NCBI GenBank assembly: GCA_964634795.1
Contig: CAZWLL010000003.1
Span: 1 to 64,000 of the forward strand
Origin: UMGS1696 sp964634795
GTDB lineage: Bacteria; Bacillota; Clostridia; Oscillospirales; CAG-272
DNA: 64,000 bases
Reading direction: 5' to 3'
A program made the position numbers and the translations under genes. Below the pieces are notes generated by a model. The model worked only from the letters and a program-made list of their open reading frames with translations. It was not told the DNA's origin and ran no database searches. Shown piece by piece: positions 8,721-17,438 of this stretch (positions are counted from its first letter, which is position 1; every line of letters begins with the position of its first letter).

Positions 8721-9794
8721 TTACCCCTCAGATTTAACTTTAATTATATCGCCTCTTGAAGTGACAACATGGCAGCCTATCGCCTCCATACGCCTCTCAA
8801 GATTGCTTCTGCACTCTGCAGATTCCTCGCCTGTGCATATTTTGTTGTCGTACAGCTCATATTTTTTACGCAAAGCCATAGGGGAAAGATTCGGCATCAC
8901 GACATTCGCGCCTGCCAATATTCCTTTTTCTCTTCCATACGGATGTATTGTTCCAAGTGCCGTAGTAGACGGGAGCAAAATATTCGGCTTTATCAGTCTT
9001 ATAAGTGACAGCAAATATGTTGTCGCCTCCACTGTACCGCCGGGGAAGTGCGCAAACGGTGTCGCGTGATGAGGCACAAACGGTCCGATACCGCACATAT
9101 CGGGTTGAAATTCGGTTATGAATTCAAGATCATGCGCAAGGTCGTTGTTTGTCTGGTAAGGAGAGCCTACCATAAATCCGCAGCCTACCTGATAGCCTAT
9201 ATCACGCAAATCATACAAACACCTCATACGGTTTCTGTAGCTCATATCCGACGGATGCAGTTTGGCGTAATGCTCTTCGTTTGCCGTCTCATGTCGTAAG
9301 AGATATCTGTCGGCACCTGCCGCAAACATTGCTTTATAGCTTTCACGGCTTCTTTCACCTATAGACAGCGTAACGGCGCAGTCCGAATATTTTTCTTTAA
9401 TACCGCTCACAACGGAACACATAACCTCATCTGTGTAATACGGGTCTTCACCGCCCTGCAAGACAAAAGTGCGAAATCCGAGCGAATACCCTTCATCACA
9501 GCACGACAGAATCTCATTCTCGGTAAGTCTGTATCTGTCGCATGTCTTATTGCTTTTTCTTATGCCGCAGTAGTAGCAATCATTCTTGCATATGTTGCTT
9601 ATCTCGATAAGTCCCCTGATATATATGTCATTACCGTAAATCGCTTTTCGCTTTTTGTCGGCAAGTACCGCGGCATATTCCGCGCTCTCATCGCATCTGC
9701 CGTCAAGAAGCATCACCCACTCATCATGAGTAAGCACATCTCCGTTATTCAGTTTATCCGTAAGTGAAAATAAAAATGACATTTTTCCCGACAT
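8721..9794 (-). CDS. hydE: [FeFe]-hydrogenase maturation radical SAM enzyme HydE
   Basis: HydE is the radical-SAM enzyme acting with HydG and HydF to make the H-cluster bridging dithiolate. With the start chosen here it is 357 residues, close to the family norm. The CxxxCxxC cluster motif CKNDCYYC is at residues 69-76, followed by RYRLTENEIL and LQGGEDPYYTDE. The frame stays open up to 9863, but the upstream ATG lacks a ribosome site. The ATG at 9794 has AAAGGA 8 bases ahead, so I prefer it. The extra 23 codons overlap a stable hairpin (9799-9847) and are more likely leader RNA. It lies 204 bases after the TM1266-type regulator. Confidence 0.94.
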   Translation of the reverse strand: MSGKMSFLFSLTDKLNNGDVLTHDEWVMLLDGRCDESAEYAAVLADKKRKAIYGNDIYIRGLIEISNICKNDCYYCGIRKSNKTCDRYRLTENEILSCCDEGYSLGFRTFVLQGGEDPYYTDEVMCSVVSGIKEKYSDCAVTLSIGERSRESYKAMFAAGADRYLLRHETANEEHYAKLHPSDMSYRNRMRCLYDLRDIGYQVGCGFMVGSPYQTNNDLAHDLEFITEFQPDMCGIGPFVPHHATPFAHFPGGTVEATTYLLSLIRLIKPNILLPSTTALGTIHPYGREKGILAGANVVMPNLSPMALRKKYELYDNKICTGEESAECRSNLERRMEAIGCHVVTSRGDIIKVKSEG

Positions 9795-9798
9795 AAAA

Positions 9799-9847
9799 AG
9801 CGTCCTTTCGTCCCGAACTTCACCGAAGCAGGGATAAAAAAGACGCT
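9799..9847 (-). promoter_or_regulatory. Leader hairpin overlapping the hydE ribosome site
   Basis: A nested fold: AGCGTC/GACGCT (9842-9847 with 9799-9804), TCCC/GGGA (9831-9834 with 9811-9814) and CTTC/GAAG (9825-9828 with 9818-9821). The purine-rich ribosome site AAAGGA lies at the base of the outer stem, so folding could limit hydE translation. I see no known riboswitch consensus. Confidence 0.4.
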
Positions 9848-9998
9848 CGAATACATTACTCATACATTCAAAACCGAAGCTGTTTAACGACTATCGGTTC
9901 TGAAATAAAAAGCAGTTCATAACATCCTATCCGCAGCTTTCATCTTAATCAGATAATTATTCATATGATTTTGATGTCAGGGGGACAAAGAAAATAAT

Positions 9999-10247
9999 TT
10001 AATTAACCTTGGAATAAGCTGCCTTCGCGGATACACCGTCAAGCTTTCCGATAAGTCCGGTCAGTGAGTTTATTTTATCCTGCGGTGCATCAATCGCCAC
10101 GCTTATAATATTTATACCTTTTGCGTGGTATGGAATTCCCATTCTGCCTATGATATATTCACCGTATTCGTGAAGATATTCATTCAATTTCGATACACTT
10201 TCGGAGTTTTCCACAATTATGCTGATAACCGCAACTCTGTTTTCCAT
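9999..10247 (-). CDS. TM1266-type iron-only hydrogenase system regulator
   Basis: An 82-residue ACT-like protein of the family annotated as putative iron-only hydrogenase system regulator. It begins MENRVAVISIIVEN, has the conserved HEYGEYIIGRMGIPY turn and continues NIISVAIDAP. These proteins occur beside hydE/hydF in many anaerobes and resemble NikR/ACT sensor domains without a DNA-binding part; their effector is unknown. I use the ATG at 10247 because AGAGGA lies 8 bases upstream; an in-frame ATG at 10271 has no such site and lies next to the -10 box. It is the first gene of the hyd run. Confidence 0.85.
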   Translation of the reverse strand: MENRVAVISIIVENSESVSKLNEYLHEYGEYIIGRMGIPYHAKGINIISVAIDAPQDKINSLTGLIGKLDGVSAKAAYSKVN

Positions 10248-10278
10248 ATATACACTTCCTCTAATCAGCATTGATTTG

Positions 10279-10307
10279 ATTATACCACATTACCGTGAAC
10301 AATGCAA
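10279..10307 (-). promoter_or_regulatory. Sigma-A promoter for the hydrogenase maturation cluster
   Basis: Minus strand TTGCAT (10302-10307), 17-base spacer, TATAAT (10279-10284), about 32 bases before the regulator start at 10247. hydE may have an additional promoter in the 204-base gap, where I see only weak candidates. Confidence 0.7.
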
Positions 10308-10320
10308 TACCTAATTATCG

Positions 10321-12231
10321 TTATGCAAACAGCTGCGACACAGCTTCATCGTTTTCATAATACTGAGCCTGAGCGTGCCAAAGCTCGTAGTATTTTCCGT
10401 TTTTGTTTTTCAGAAGCTCATCATGAGTGCCTTGTTCGACAACGCATCCGTCCGAGAACACCAGAATCTCATCGCAGAAGCGGCAGGATGACAGACGGTG
10501 AGAAATATATACAGCGGTTTTGTCGCCTACTATTTTGCTGAAGTTGGAATAAATATCAGCCTCTGCCACAGGGTCGAGCGCTGCCGTAGGTTCGTCGAGA
10601 ATAATAAACGGAGCATCCTTATAAAGGGTTCTGGCAATTGCGATTTTCTGGTCTTCGCCTCCCGAGAATCTCACACCGTTTTTGCTGAAATCCTTATCGT
10701 GGTACGTGTCAAGTCCTTCCTCGAGTTCATCGAGTCTCTTTCCGAATCCTACATCGACAAGGCATTTTTTAACCTTTTCGGCATCATATTTCGCTCCTAC
10801 GGCAACATTTTCGCCGAGGGTATACGAAAGCAGAGCAAAGTCCTGGAAAACTACTGAGAACACATTCATGTACTCACTGTAGTTGTATTTTTTAATATCA
10901 ATACCGTTTAACAGTATCTCGCCTTCCGTAGGATCGTATAAGCGGCACAGCAGTTTAATAAATGTGGTTTTGCCGCTGCCGTTTTGTCCGACAACCGCCA
11001 GCTTTTCGCCGATTTTAAATTTCATGTTTACATGACGAAGTGAATAGCTGTCGCTTCCGGGATACTTAAACGATACATCACGGAACTCGATTTCGTAATT
11101 ACGGTCATTTCGTTTTTCTACGTTGAGACTTCCGCGATACATCTTATTCGGCATATCCATGTATTCCAGTATAAGCTTCAAAAATTCCGCATTGTTTTTC
11201 ATGTCACCTACTGCTGAAACTATGGATGATACATTTCCAGCAACTCTTGTTATCGATGAAACGTACTGTGTTACCTCACCTATTCCGAACGCTCCGCCGA
11301 GAGCCTTCAGGCAAACATACACATATGCGCATCCCGTAAATATAACGGATACCGCTGAGGATGCGGATGCGTAAACGCCCGATACTGTTCTTGCTATTTT
11401 AGCGAACGGACCTTTCGAGAGGAAAGTTCCCGTCTTGTCGTCATTTACCGTCTTACATGTTTTATCTATACGATATATTCTGATGTCTGGCGCGTATTCG
11501 CTGCCTCTCATACCTATAAAACCGTAGAATCCGAACAGACGATTTGCAAGGTTATGCGTACCTGCATTCTGAGCATAATAGCTGTTTCCCTTACTTCCGA
11601 GCATGGGCGCGATAACAGCCACGGCAAGCATAACAGCGATAACAGCCGCTCCGAACAACGGATTATTAAGAGCTGTATATGCTCCCGCAGAATCTGGAAC
11701 ACGTGCGGTAAAGAGCGTTATTGTCATCGCAATACCGCAGATGAGGGACAAAATCGACTCCAAAATAGGCGCGAAGCTGAATTCATACAATCTGAATATT
11801 CCCCATCCGCCGCCCATCTGATTTGCTCTGATTGTGCTCAGCATCTGATGTGTTTTCGGGTCATCGGCATCCACAAAATCCATATCCAGCATTTTATCCG
11901 ACCACATTTTATCGGTCTCCTGCCATGCCGTTGATTCCTCTATGCCGTTCCATTTCTCAAGCAACACTTTTACAAGCGTAATTACAGCGGCGGATGACAA
12001 TGTAATTAATACAAGAGATATCAGTCTGCTGCGATCCTTCGCGCCGGATAATTCGCCGATAATAAGAGCGGAGAGATAAATTCCGACGTACGGTGTGAGT
12101 GAATTCCATATAATACTCATGGTTTTCGATATTATTAAACCCGGTATCTTATGATAAACAATTTTCAGCATACGCAAATTTATTTTAAGCGCCTCTGAGA
12201 ATGTTGTTTTTGTATTGTCTTTCTTACTCAT
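10321..12231 (-). CDS. ABC exporter half-transporter (permease-ATPase fusion), second subunit
   Basis: A 636-residue fusion of six membrane segments and a nucleotide-binding domain. The ATPase part has Walker A GQNGSGKTT, signature FSGGEDQKI and Walker B IILDEPTAALDP, then an H-loop ISHRLSS. It probably pairs with the 615-residue neighbour as a heterodimer exporting a peptide, lipid or drug; the substrate cannot be read. The ATG at 12231 overlaps the end of the preceding ABC gene by 8 bases, with GGAGG upstream, so synthesis is coupled. The signature motif has Asp-Gln (GGEDQ) where the partner has Thr-Gln (GGETQ). Confidence 0.9.
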   Translation of the reverse strand: MSKKDNTKTTFSEALKINLRMLKIVYHKIPGLIISKTMSIIWNSLTPYVGIYLSALIIGELSGAKDRSRLISLVLITLSSAAVITLVKVLLEKWNGIEESTAWQETDKMWSDKMLDMDFVDADDPKTHQMLSTIRANQMGGGWGIFRLYEFSFAPILESILSLICGIAMTITLFTARVPDSAGAYTALNNPLFGAAVIAVMLAVAVIAPMLGSKGNSYYAQNAGTHNLANRLFGFYGFIGMRGSEYAPDIRIYRIDKTCKTVNDDKTGTFLSKGPFAKIARTVSGVYASASSAVSVIFTGCAYVYVCLKALGGAFGIGEVTQYVSSITRVAGNVSSIVSAVGDMKNNAEFLKLILEYMDMPNKMYRGSLNVEKRNDRNYEIEFRDVSFKYPGSDSYSLRHVNMKFKIGEKLAVVGQNGSGKTTFIKLLCRLYDPTEGEILLNGIDIKKYNYSEYMNVFSVVFQDFALLSYTLGENVAVGAKYDAEKVKKCLVDVGFGKRLDELEEGLDTYHDKDFSKNGVRFSGGEDQKIAIARTLYKDAPFIILDEPTAALDPVAEADIYSNFSKIVGDKTAVYISHRLSSCRFCDEILVFSDGCVVEQGTHDELLKNKNGKYYELWHAQAQYYENDEAVSQLFA

Positions 12232-14071
12232 TTTTCAAGTCCTCCCCTTCTCTGTAATATTTGCTCTGTATTTCAAACAGCTCCGCGTATTTGCCGTTTT
12301 GCTTCATAAGGGATTCGTGCGTGCCTTCCTCGAGAATTTTGTGATCCCCGATAAGAATGATTCTGTCGCAGAATCTGGTTGACGCAAGTCTGTGGGAAAT
12401 ATATAACGACGAGCATCCTTCTGTCATTTCGTTATATTTATTATAAAGGTCTGCCTCTGCGATAGGGTCAAGAGCCGCAGTCGGCTCATCCAGAACAACT
12501 ACAGGCGAGTTTTTATACAGCGCTCTCGCAAGCATAAGCCTCTGTGTTTCACCGCCTGACAGCTCCGTTGCGTCTTCTATTACCTGTCGATTCAGCATTG
12601 AATCGTATTTGTTCGGCAGCGATTCTATTTTTTCGGTTAATCCCGCTTTTCTCACACATTCTTTAACCTTATCCATGTCAATCTCACCCGTTGTCTGCGC
12701 GACATTCATCGCCACACTGCTCGGAAGTACAACAAACTGCTGGAATACGGCGGTAAACATTTCATAATAGTCTTCTCTGTTGTATTTGCGTATATCCTCG
12801 CCGTTAAGCAGTACTCTTCCCTCAGTGGGATCATAAAATCCGCAAATAAGCTTCACAAGCGTCGTTTTTCCTGCGCCGTTTAAGCCGACAACGGCTATTT
12901 TTTCTCCCGGGTGAATGGTAAGATTAATATGCTCGAGGGTATATGTGTCAGCCGCAGGATACTTGAATGACACATCCTCAAGCTTGATTTCGTACGGCTT
13001 GCTCTTATCCACGCTAAGATGCTCGCCGTCGTCAAACTTAAACTGCTCGGGATATTCGAAGAATTCTCTCAAGGTTGAAATTTCAAGCGACTGACGGTGC
13101 AGTGTTGTGAATTCACTGAGTATACCGCTGACCCATTCGGTAAATCCTCCGACCGTGGAAAAGTACAGCAAAAATTCCGCGGTACCGAGTGTTCCGTCAA
13201 GCACCATATTAATGAGATAGAAATACGCAATGCCGTTGCGAAGGAATGTCAGTACAAGATTCGCTATGCTTCCCCAGATATATACATTTGATTCCTTTGT
13301 TTTAAATGCTCTGTATGCTTCAAGTGCCTGCTTGTGCATTTCTTCAAGCCACGGACGCATGTTGAATATTCTGATATCTTTGGATATTCCTTTTTTCTGT
13401 GTTACTCTCGCACTGTAATCGAGCTTCTTTGCGATTTCGCCTTCCTCTTCACGGTGACGGTAGCCGTATGAGCTTAAACTGTTGTTGATAATATAACCTA
13501 CAACCGTCGTTACGGCAATAACCGCTATAAGCAGCACATCTACATTAGTCAGCATAACAAGGTATATGATAAACCCTGCCGTGTTCTTCAAAAGCGATGT
13601 AAGTGTACCCCATATAGCCTCGGATGCCTCTGAGTTGCCGTCGGTTGTCTGGGCGGCTTTGGCACTAAGCTTAATGTATTTCTCATCCTCGAGATTCGGA
13701 TATGATGTGCGGCAAGCTTTATCGTTCATCATATTTATAAGAGCCATGCGCACCGTTATTTTGCCGTACAGTTCGTTTTCCGTCACATAAGCAGTCAGCG
13801 CACTGCACAGCATCAGGGCAAGAGTAAACTCCGCCGCGGTACATATAATTGTCACCGCGGACACTCCGCTCTCGACCTGTCCGAGAAGTATAGGAGTAAC
13901 ATAAAGATTAATCAAGCTGTTTATTACCGCCAGAAATGCCGACAGTATCGATGTGAATATTACCTTTTTCTCGTTTTCTTTCCAGGCTGTCTTTATCATA
14001 AACACCGAATTCTGAAGCATATTATACTTCGGCTTCGGAGCTTTTTCTTTTTTGATTTTTGCTTCTGTCAA
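12224..14071 (-). CDS. ABC exporter half-transporter (permease-ATPase fusion), first subunit
   Basis: A 615-residue type IV ABC exporter half. The N-terminal membrane domain starts with NSVFMIKTAWKENEK. The ATPase domain has Walker A GLNGAGKTT, signature LSGGETQRL, Walker B VVLDEPTAALDP and ISHRLAS. The start is read as TTG at 14071, with GGAAGG 8 bases upstream; the next ATG is 17 codons inside. It lies directly after a terminator that closes the two-component pair, so it needs its own promoter. Its position suggests the transporter is a target of the LytTR regulator, as in bacteriocin-type export loci, but no precursor peptide gene is visible. Confidence 0.9.
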   Translation of the reverse strand: MTEAKIKKEKAPKPKYNMLQNSVFMIKTAWKENEKKVIFTSILSAFLAVINSLINLYVTPILLGQVESGVSAVTIICTAAEFTLALMLCSALTAYVTENELYGKITVRMALINMMNDKACRTSYPNLEDEKYIKLSAKAAQTTDGNSEASEAIWGTLTSLLKNTAGFIIYLVMLTNVDVLLIAVIAVTTVVGYIINNSLSSYGYRHREEEGEIAKKLDYSARVTQKKGISKDIRIFNMRPWLEEMHKQALEAYRAFKTKESNVYIWGSIANLVLTFLRNGIAYFYLINMVLDGTLGTAEFLLYFSTVGGFTEWVSGILSEFTTLHRQSLEISTLREFFEYPEQFKFDDGEHLSVDKSKPYEIKLEDVSFKYPAADTYTLEHINLTIHPGEKIAVVGLNGAGKTTLVKLICGFYDPTEGRVLLNGEDIRKYNREDYYEMFTAVFQQFVVLPSSVAMNVAQTTGEIDMDKVKECVRKAGLTEKIESLPNKYDSMLNRQVIEDATELSGGETQRLMLARALYKNSPVVVLDEPTAALDPIAEADLYNKYNEMTEGCSSLYISHRLASTRFCDRIILIGDHKILEEGTHESLMKQNGKYAELFEIQSKYYREGEDLKNE

Positions 14072-14114
14072 GTTAATCGCCTTCCTTTCCTTGTGTACGC
14101 CGTAAGTATAACAT

Positions 14115-14144
14115 AAAAAATCCCCGATGTGTAATTTCGGGGAT
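14115..14144 (-). terminator. Terminator after the GHKL kinase gene
   Basis: The stem ATCCCCGA/TCGGGGAT (14120-14127, 14137-14144) is followed on the minus strand by a run of T. It separates the regulator-kinase transcript from the ABC genes. Confidence 0.8.
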
Positions 14145-14152
14145 AAACCGTA

Positions 14153-14842
14153 TTATTTCGGTGACGAATTGCAGTTTTGTCCGACTACGGGAAGCATCAG
14201 CTCAGTGGAAAAAGCTCCGTCCTCACTGTTGCGTGAAATATAGCCTCCGTAGCGTGCTACAATATCGTCCACACGTACCAGTCCGAAGCCGTGTCCCTCT
14301 CCTTTAGTACTGCTGAATATTCGTCCGTGCTTTTTAGCTTTTTTTACTGCGGTGAAGTTTGTCAGGCACATATATAACTGTGTGTTTTTTATATCCATAT
14401 AAAGACGGATAAGTCTGTTCTCCTCGGGAAGCGCAAGTGATGCTTCTATGGCATTGTTAAACAGGTTGCCTATTACTATGCACAAATCAATTTCGGACAT
14501 GTTCAACTCTACCGGGACTTTCGCATCGGCAATAACCTTAATGCCCTTGGATTTTGCGAGAGATATCTTACTGTTCAGTATCGCGTCAGTCATTTTGTTT
14601 CCTGTTTTCACTACAAGGTCAACCGTGTTCAAATCCTCATCCAAATTATCAAGGTAAGCTCTTAATGCGTCAATATCACCGTCTGCAGCCAACACCTTCA
14701 TTGTCTGAATGTGATTCCTGTAGTCATGTCTCCATCCGCGCATTTGGCGGTACATGTTCTCTACTTCTGTATAATGCGTTTCTACCATCTCACGTTGGTA
14801 CGCTGCCAGTTTTTTATCCACATATTTTGAAAGTATCGACAT
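14153..14842 (-). CDS. Soluble GHKL sensor histidine kinase (AgrC/ComD-like core)
   Basis: A 229-residue kinase core. The probable phospho-acceptor is His39 in GWRHDYRNH, the typical AgrC-group H-box. The ATPase domain has an N-box GNLFNNAIEA and G-box GEGHGFGLVRVDDI. No membrane segment precedes the H-box: the N-terminal 35 residues are a charged helix. Family members normally have five to seven membrane helices, so this one either senses an internal signal or needs a separate membrane partner. It starts at an ATG with AAGGAGG and follows the response regulator by 29 bases. A terminator follows. It presumably phosphorylates the adjacent LytTR regulator. Confidence 0.85.
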   Translation of the reverse strand: MSILSKYVDKKLAAYQREMVETHYTEVENMYRQMRGWRHDYRNHIQTMKVLAADGDIDALRAYLDNLDEDLNTVDLVVKTGNKMTDAILNSKISLAKSKGIKVIADAKVPVELNMSEIDLCIVIGNLFNNAIEASLALPEENRLIRLYMDIKNTQLYMCLTNFTAVKKAKKHGRIFSSTKGEGHGFGLVRVDDIVARYGGYISRNSEDGAFSTELMLPVVGQNCNSSPK

Positions 14843-14871
14843 TTCATCCTCCTTAGGCAGTGATAATCGCC

Positions 14872-15573
14872 TCAGAAAAGCTTAATAAAAGCCTGATTAA
14901 CCTTATCGTATAGACCTCTTGAAAGCGGAATAACATCTCCCGTTGTAAGAGTTACATCAGTTTTCGATGTACGGCTTACAAATTTCAAATTAACAAGATA
15001 CGATCGGTTTGTCTTGAAAAATCTGTTGTCAAGCTCGTTCTCTATCTGTGAAAGAGTTTTCTTTACCGTAATTTCTTCGTCCGTTGTGTGAAGCGTAATA
15101 TAGTTTCCGCGTACCTCTATATATACAATGGAATACAGCGGAACTCTCACCATTCCGTCAGCCGTTTCGAGAAACAGCGCACGTTCCGAGTTTTTTATCC
15201 GCTCCGCAGCCTTATCAAGCACCTTTGACAGCTTATCGTAGCTGACAGGCTTAAGTATATAATTCAGTGCGTCAACATCATATCCCTCGGAAATGTAATC
15301 ACTGTAGCCTGAAATAAATATTATCTGTACTTCCTTGTTTACCTGCCGAATGCGTCCCGCAAGCTCGACACCGTTCATTTCGTTCATCTCTATATCGAGA
15401 AGCAGTAAGTCATACGCCTTATTGTCATCAAAGTCAAAGAGAAAGCTTTCAGCCGATGAAAACATACTGATTGTTACGGTATTGCCGTTCAGATTAGCCC
15501 AGCGCTTCAGATATTGTGAAACGATTTCACGATCTGTCGGCAAATCATCGCATATCGCAGTTCGAATATCCAT
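14872..15573 (-). CDS. LytTR-family response regulator
   Basis: A 233-residue regulator. The receiver domain has Asp9-Asp10 and phospho-acceptor Asp60 in LLLLDIEMNEMNG, with the conserved Lys in NYILKPVS. The C-terminal LytTR DNA-binding domain spans about residues 130-233, with IVYIEVRGNYITLHT and FFKTNRSYLVNL. Such regulators bind paired direct repeats near promoters of export or quorum genes. GAGGAGA precedes the ATG at 15573. It is the first gene of the pair and lies directly downstream of the 97-bp repeat array. The two ABC exporter genes after the terminator are the obvious candidate targets. Confidence 0.92.
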   Translation of the reverse strand: MDIRTAICDDLPTDREIVSQYLKRWANLNGNTVTISMFSSAESFLFDFDDNKAYDLLLLDIEMNEMNGVELAGRIRQVNKEVQIIFISGYSDYISEGYDVDALNYILKPVSYDKLSKVLDKAAERIKNSERALFLETADGMVRVPLYSIVYIEVRGNYITLHTTDEEITVKKTLSQIENELDNRFFKTNRSYLVNLKFVSRTSKTDVTLTTGDVIPLSRGLYDKVNQAFIKLF

Positions 15574-15608
15574 ATCAGTTTCTCCTCAACTGTTAAAATA
15601 AGCTTGCT

Positions 15609-15998
15609 ATGGGGCGGTTGTCTCCACTATTAAGCTGAAGGTTATCCCCTTTTCTATTCCTTAGCCTAAAGAACGGAGAATTTCCGGCCACGGAAATTCT
15701 CGAGAATGGGGCGGTTGTCTCCACTATTCATATGAAGGTTATCCCCTTTTCTATTCCTTAGCCTAAAGAACGGAGAATTTCCGGCCACGGAAATTCTCGA
15801 GAATGGGGCGGTTGTCTCCACTATTNNNNNNNNNNNNNNNNNNNNNNNNNNNNNNNNNNNNNNNNNNNNNNNNNNNNNNNNNNNNNNNNNNNNNNNNNNN
15901 NNNNNNNNNNNNNNNNNNNNNNNNNCGGAGAATTTCCGGCCACGGAAATTCTCGAGAATGGGGCGGTTGTCTCCACTATTAAGCTGTAAAGTATCCCC
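15609..15998 (+). repeat. Tandem 97-bp structured repeat array, interrupted by an assembly gap
   Basis: Unit starts (ATGGGGCGG) are at 15609, 15706, 15803 and 15958; the first two steps are exactly 97 bases. Each unit holds a core (GGGGCGGTTGTC ... TGAAG ... TATCCCC), a linker TTAGCCTAAAG and a perfect 11-bp hairpin GAGAATTTCCG-GCCA-CGGAAATTCTC. Units one and two differ only at a few bases (TTAAGC versus TTCATA). The 100-N gap falls inside the array and breaks the periodicity, so the real copy number is unknown. The core is the same family as copies A, B and the one at 32647. A frame through the array is an artefact of the repeat. Confidence 0.85.
15826..15925. other. Assembly gap (100 N) inside the 97-bp repeat array
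   Basis: Exactly 100 N, a conventional size for unknown length. The flanks are the middle of one repeat unit and the hairpin of another, so the assembler most likely collapsed further copies. Confidence 0.95.
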
Positions 15999-16041
15999 AT
16001 TTAAAAATGCGTCGACAGTTGCATCAGGCTTTCGCCTGCTA

Positions 16042-16115
16042 TGGAAACATTGGGGCTCGAACCCAAGACCTCTCGGATGTGAACCGAACGCTCTGACCGG
16101 CTGAGCTATGCTTCC
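16042..16115 (-). tRNA. tRNA-Val (anticodon CAC)
   Basis: A complete 74-base cloverleaf on the minus strand. The acceptor stem GGAAGCA pairs with TGTTTCC (one G-U). The D-arm is GCTC/GAGC. The anticodon stem TTCGG/CCGAG holds the loop TTCACAT, giving anticodon CAC, which reads GUG. The T-arm is TTGGG-TTCGAGC-CCCAA. The discriminator is A; CCA is not encoded. A small hairpin (CAGGC-GAAA-GCCTG) and then the repeat array lie downstream. The promoter is at 16144-16172. Confidence 0.93.
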
Positions 16116-16143
16116 GAAATACCGCACTATCGACGCTGTTTAT

Positions 16144-16172
16144 ATTATAGCACCGAGAAGCTCCGTTGTCCA
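16144..16172 (-). promoter_or_regulatory. Promoter of tRNA-Val
   Basis: Minus strand TGGACA (16167-16172), 17 bases, TATAAT (16144-16149), about 28 bases before the tRNA 5' end. Confidence 0.65.
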
Positions 16173-16278
16173 TAGCTTTTCACATTTTCGACGGTGAAAA
16201 TTTTATAAGCTTTCATTTATCATTAAGCATTAATTGTAAAAACTCGGTTAAAAAACGGATAATAATCACATTTATCTA

Positions 16279-16306
16279 TTGAATACCACGGATTTTGAGT
16301 TATAAT
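16279..16306 (+). promoter_or_regulatory. Promoter of the sortase operon
   Basis: TTGAAT (16279-16284), 16 bases, TATAAT (16301-16306), about 37 bases before the sortase ATG at 16344. The remainder of the 16173-16278 spacer is AT-rich and featureless. Confidence 0.65.
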
Positions 16307-16343
16307 GTTTTAATGAAATGTTATTTTTGGTTCCGGTATTAAA

Positions 16344-17417
16344 ATGAGTAAACTAAATTCCTTTAAACATAAAAAAACAGATGCGGCGGACAACCGTGAC
16401 GAATTCGTGCTCGATAACTCCGAATCGGATAATGATTTCCGCTCGGGCGAGTTTATTAATTCGTTAAATGACCTCACAGAGGGAGACATTACCCCATGTG
16501 TTCAGCCCGCGCATAAAAATAATTCCTCCGCATTTGAAACAATACGCAAAATAATGTTCGTTTTCTTCTCGGGTGTTTTCATTGTAAGCTGCGTAATGCT
16601 CGTACAAAACCTTATCGATAAGCAAAAGGGTGAGGATATTTATAAACAGCTTGAGGAGGAATTTTTCTCCGACGGATTCACATTCGACGCCAGTGCCGCT
16701 TTCAGAAACGAAGACGGAGAAGTCGCTTACCTTGCAGAGGATACCGAAAACACATCGCTGACAAGCATGAGCGAAGCTATCGAAAGTCTTTCGAATAATG
16801 ACGATACAATACAAACCGAACAAAAAGAATACAACGAAGAGCTTGAAATGGTTCGCGCAAAGCTCTCCTCTCTCGCGCAGAAAAACCCCGATCTTTACGG
16901 ATGGATAACAGTGGAGGGTACAAATATAAACTATCCCATTGTACAGGGTGACGATAATTCCTATTACCTCAATCACGCCTATACAGGCGATTATCTTCCG
17001 ATCGGTGCCATTTTCGTCGATTACCGCAATAACACGAGCATAACGAAAAACTACAATACGGTAATATACGGGCACAACATCACAAGCGGCACAATGTTTC
17101 ATGATATAGAAAAATTCTATAACGACGAGTATTTCAATGACAAGTATATAGTTATCTATACCATGGACGGTATTTATTACTACGAACCCTTCTCGATTTA
17201 CAAAGCAAGATACGATTACCAGTATTTCCGTACTGCATTCACATCCGCCGATGATTTCATCGCGTTCGCCGATGAAATGCGCGACAACTCACAAAAAGAA
17301 AAGGATATAGAATTCACAAAAAACGACAGAATACTCACATTATCCACATGTACGAATGTTATCAATTCCGAAAGATACGCTCTGCACGCACGTCTTGTGA
17401 AAACCATCGTTGACTGA
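16344..17417 (+). CDS. srtB: Class B sortase
   Basis: A membrane-anchored transpeptidase that joins LPxTG-like surface proteins to the cell wall. The 357 residues comprise a charged cytosolic N-terminus, one membrane helix at about residues 73-92 (MFVFFSGVFIVSCVMLVQ), a linker with a helix rich in Glu, and the sortase barrel. Catalytic residues are visible: His244 in YGHN, Cys336 in TLSTC and Arg344 in SERYALH. YGWITVEGTNINYPIVQ is the class B signature. The ribosome site is weak. It starts a three-gene run with rlmA and a GT2 gene. No sortase substrate with a clear sorting signal is in the window; the large S8 protein uses SLH domains instead. Confidence 0.9.
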   Translation: MSKLNSFKHKKTDAADNRDEFVLDNSESDNDFRSGEFINSLNDLTEGDITPCVQPAHKNNSSAFETIRKIMFVFFSGVFIVSCVMLVQNLIDKQKGEDIYKQLEEEFFSDGFTFDASAAFRNEDGEVAYLAEDTENTSLTSMSEAIESLSNNDDTIQTEQKEYNEELEMVRAKLSSLAQKNPDLYGWITVEGTNINYPIVQGDDNSYYLNHAYTGDYLPIGAIFVDYRNNTSITKNYNTVIYGHNITSGTMFHDIEKFYNDEYFNDKYIVIYTMDGIYYYEPFSIYKARYDYQYFRTAFTSADDFIAFADEMRDNSQKEKDIEFTKNDRILTLSTCTNVINSERYALHARLVKTIVD

Positions 17418-17438
17418 TTCATCTATAAATATACAACA

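Noticed and set aside
9795..9863. N-terminal extension of HydE
   Set aside because: No ribosome site at the upstream ATG, the family length fits the later start, and the region forms a leader hairpin.
15609..15998. Possible CRISPR array
   Set aside because: Units are 97 bases, nearly identical throughout, with no unique spacers of 30-40 bases and no cas genes in the window.
15666..16127. A 153-codon minus-strand reading frame
   Set aside because: It consists of the 97-bp repeat, the N gap and part of the tRNA; the repeated peptide is a by-product of the repeat.
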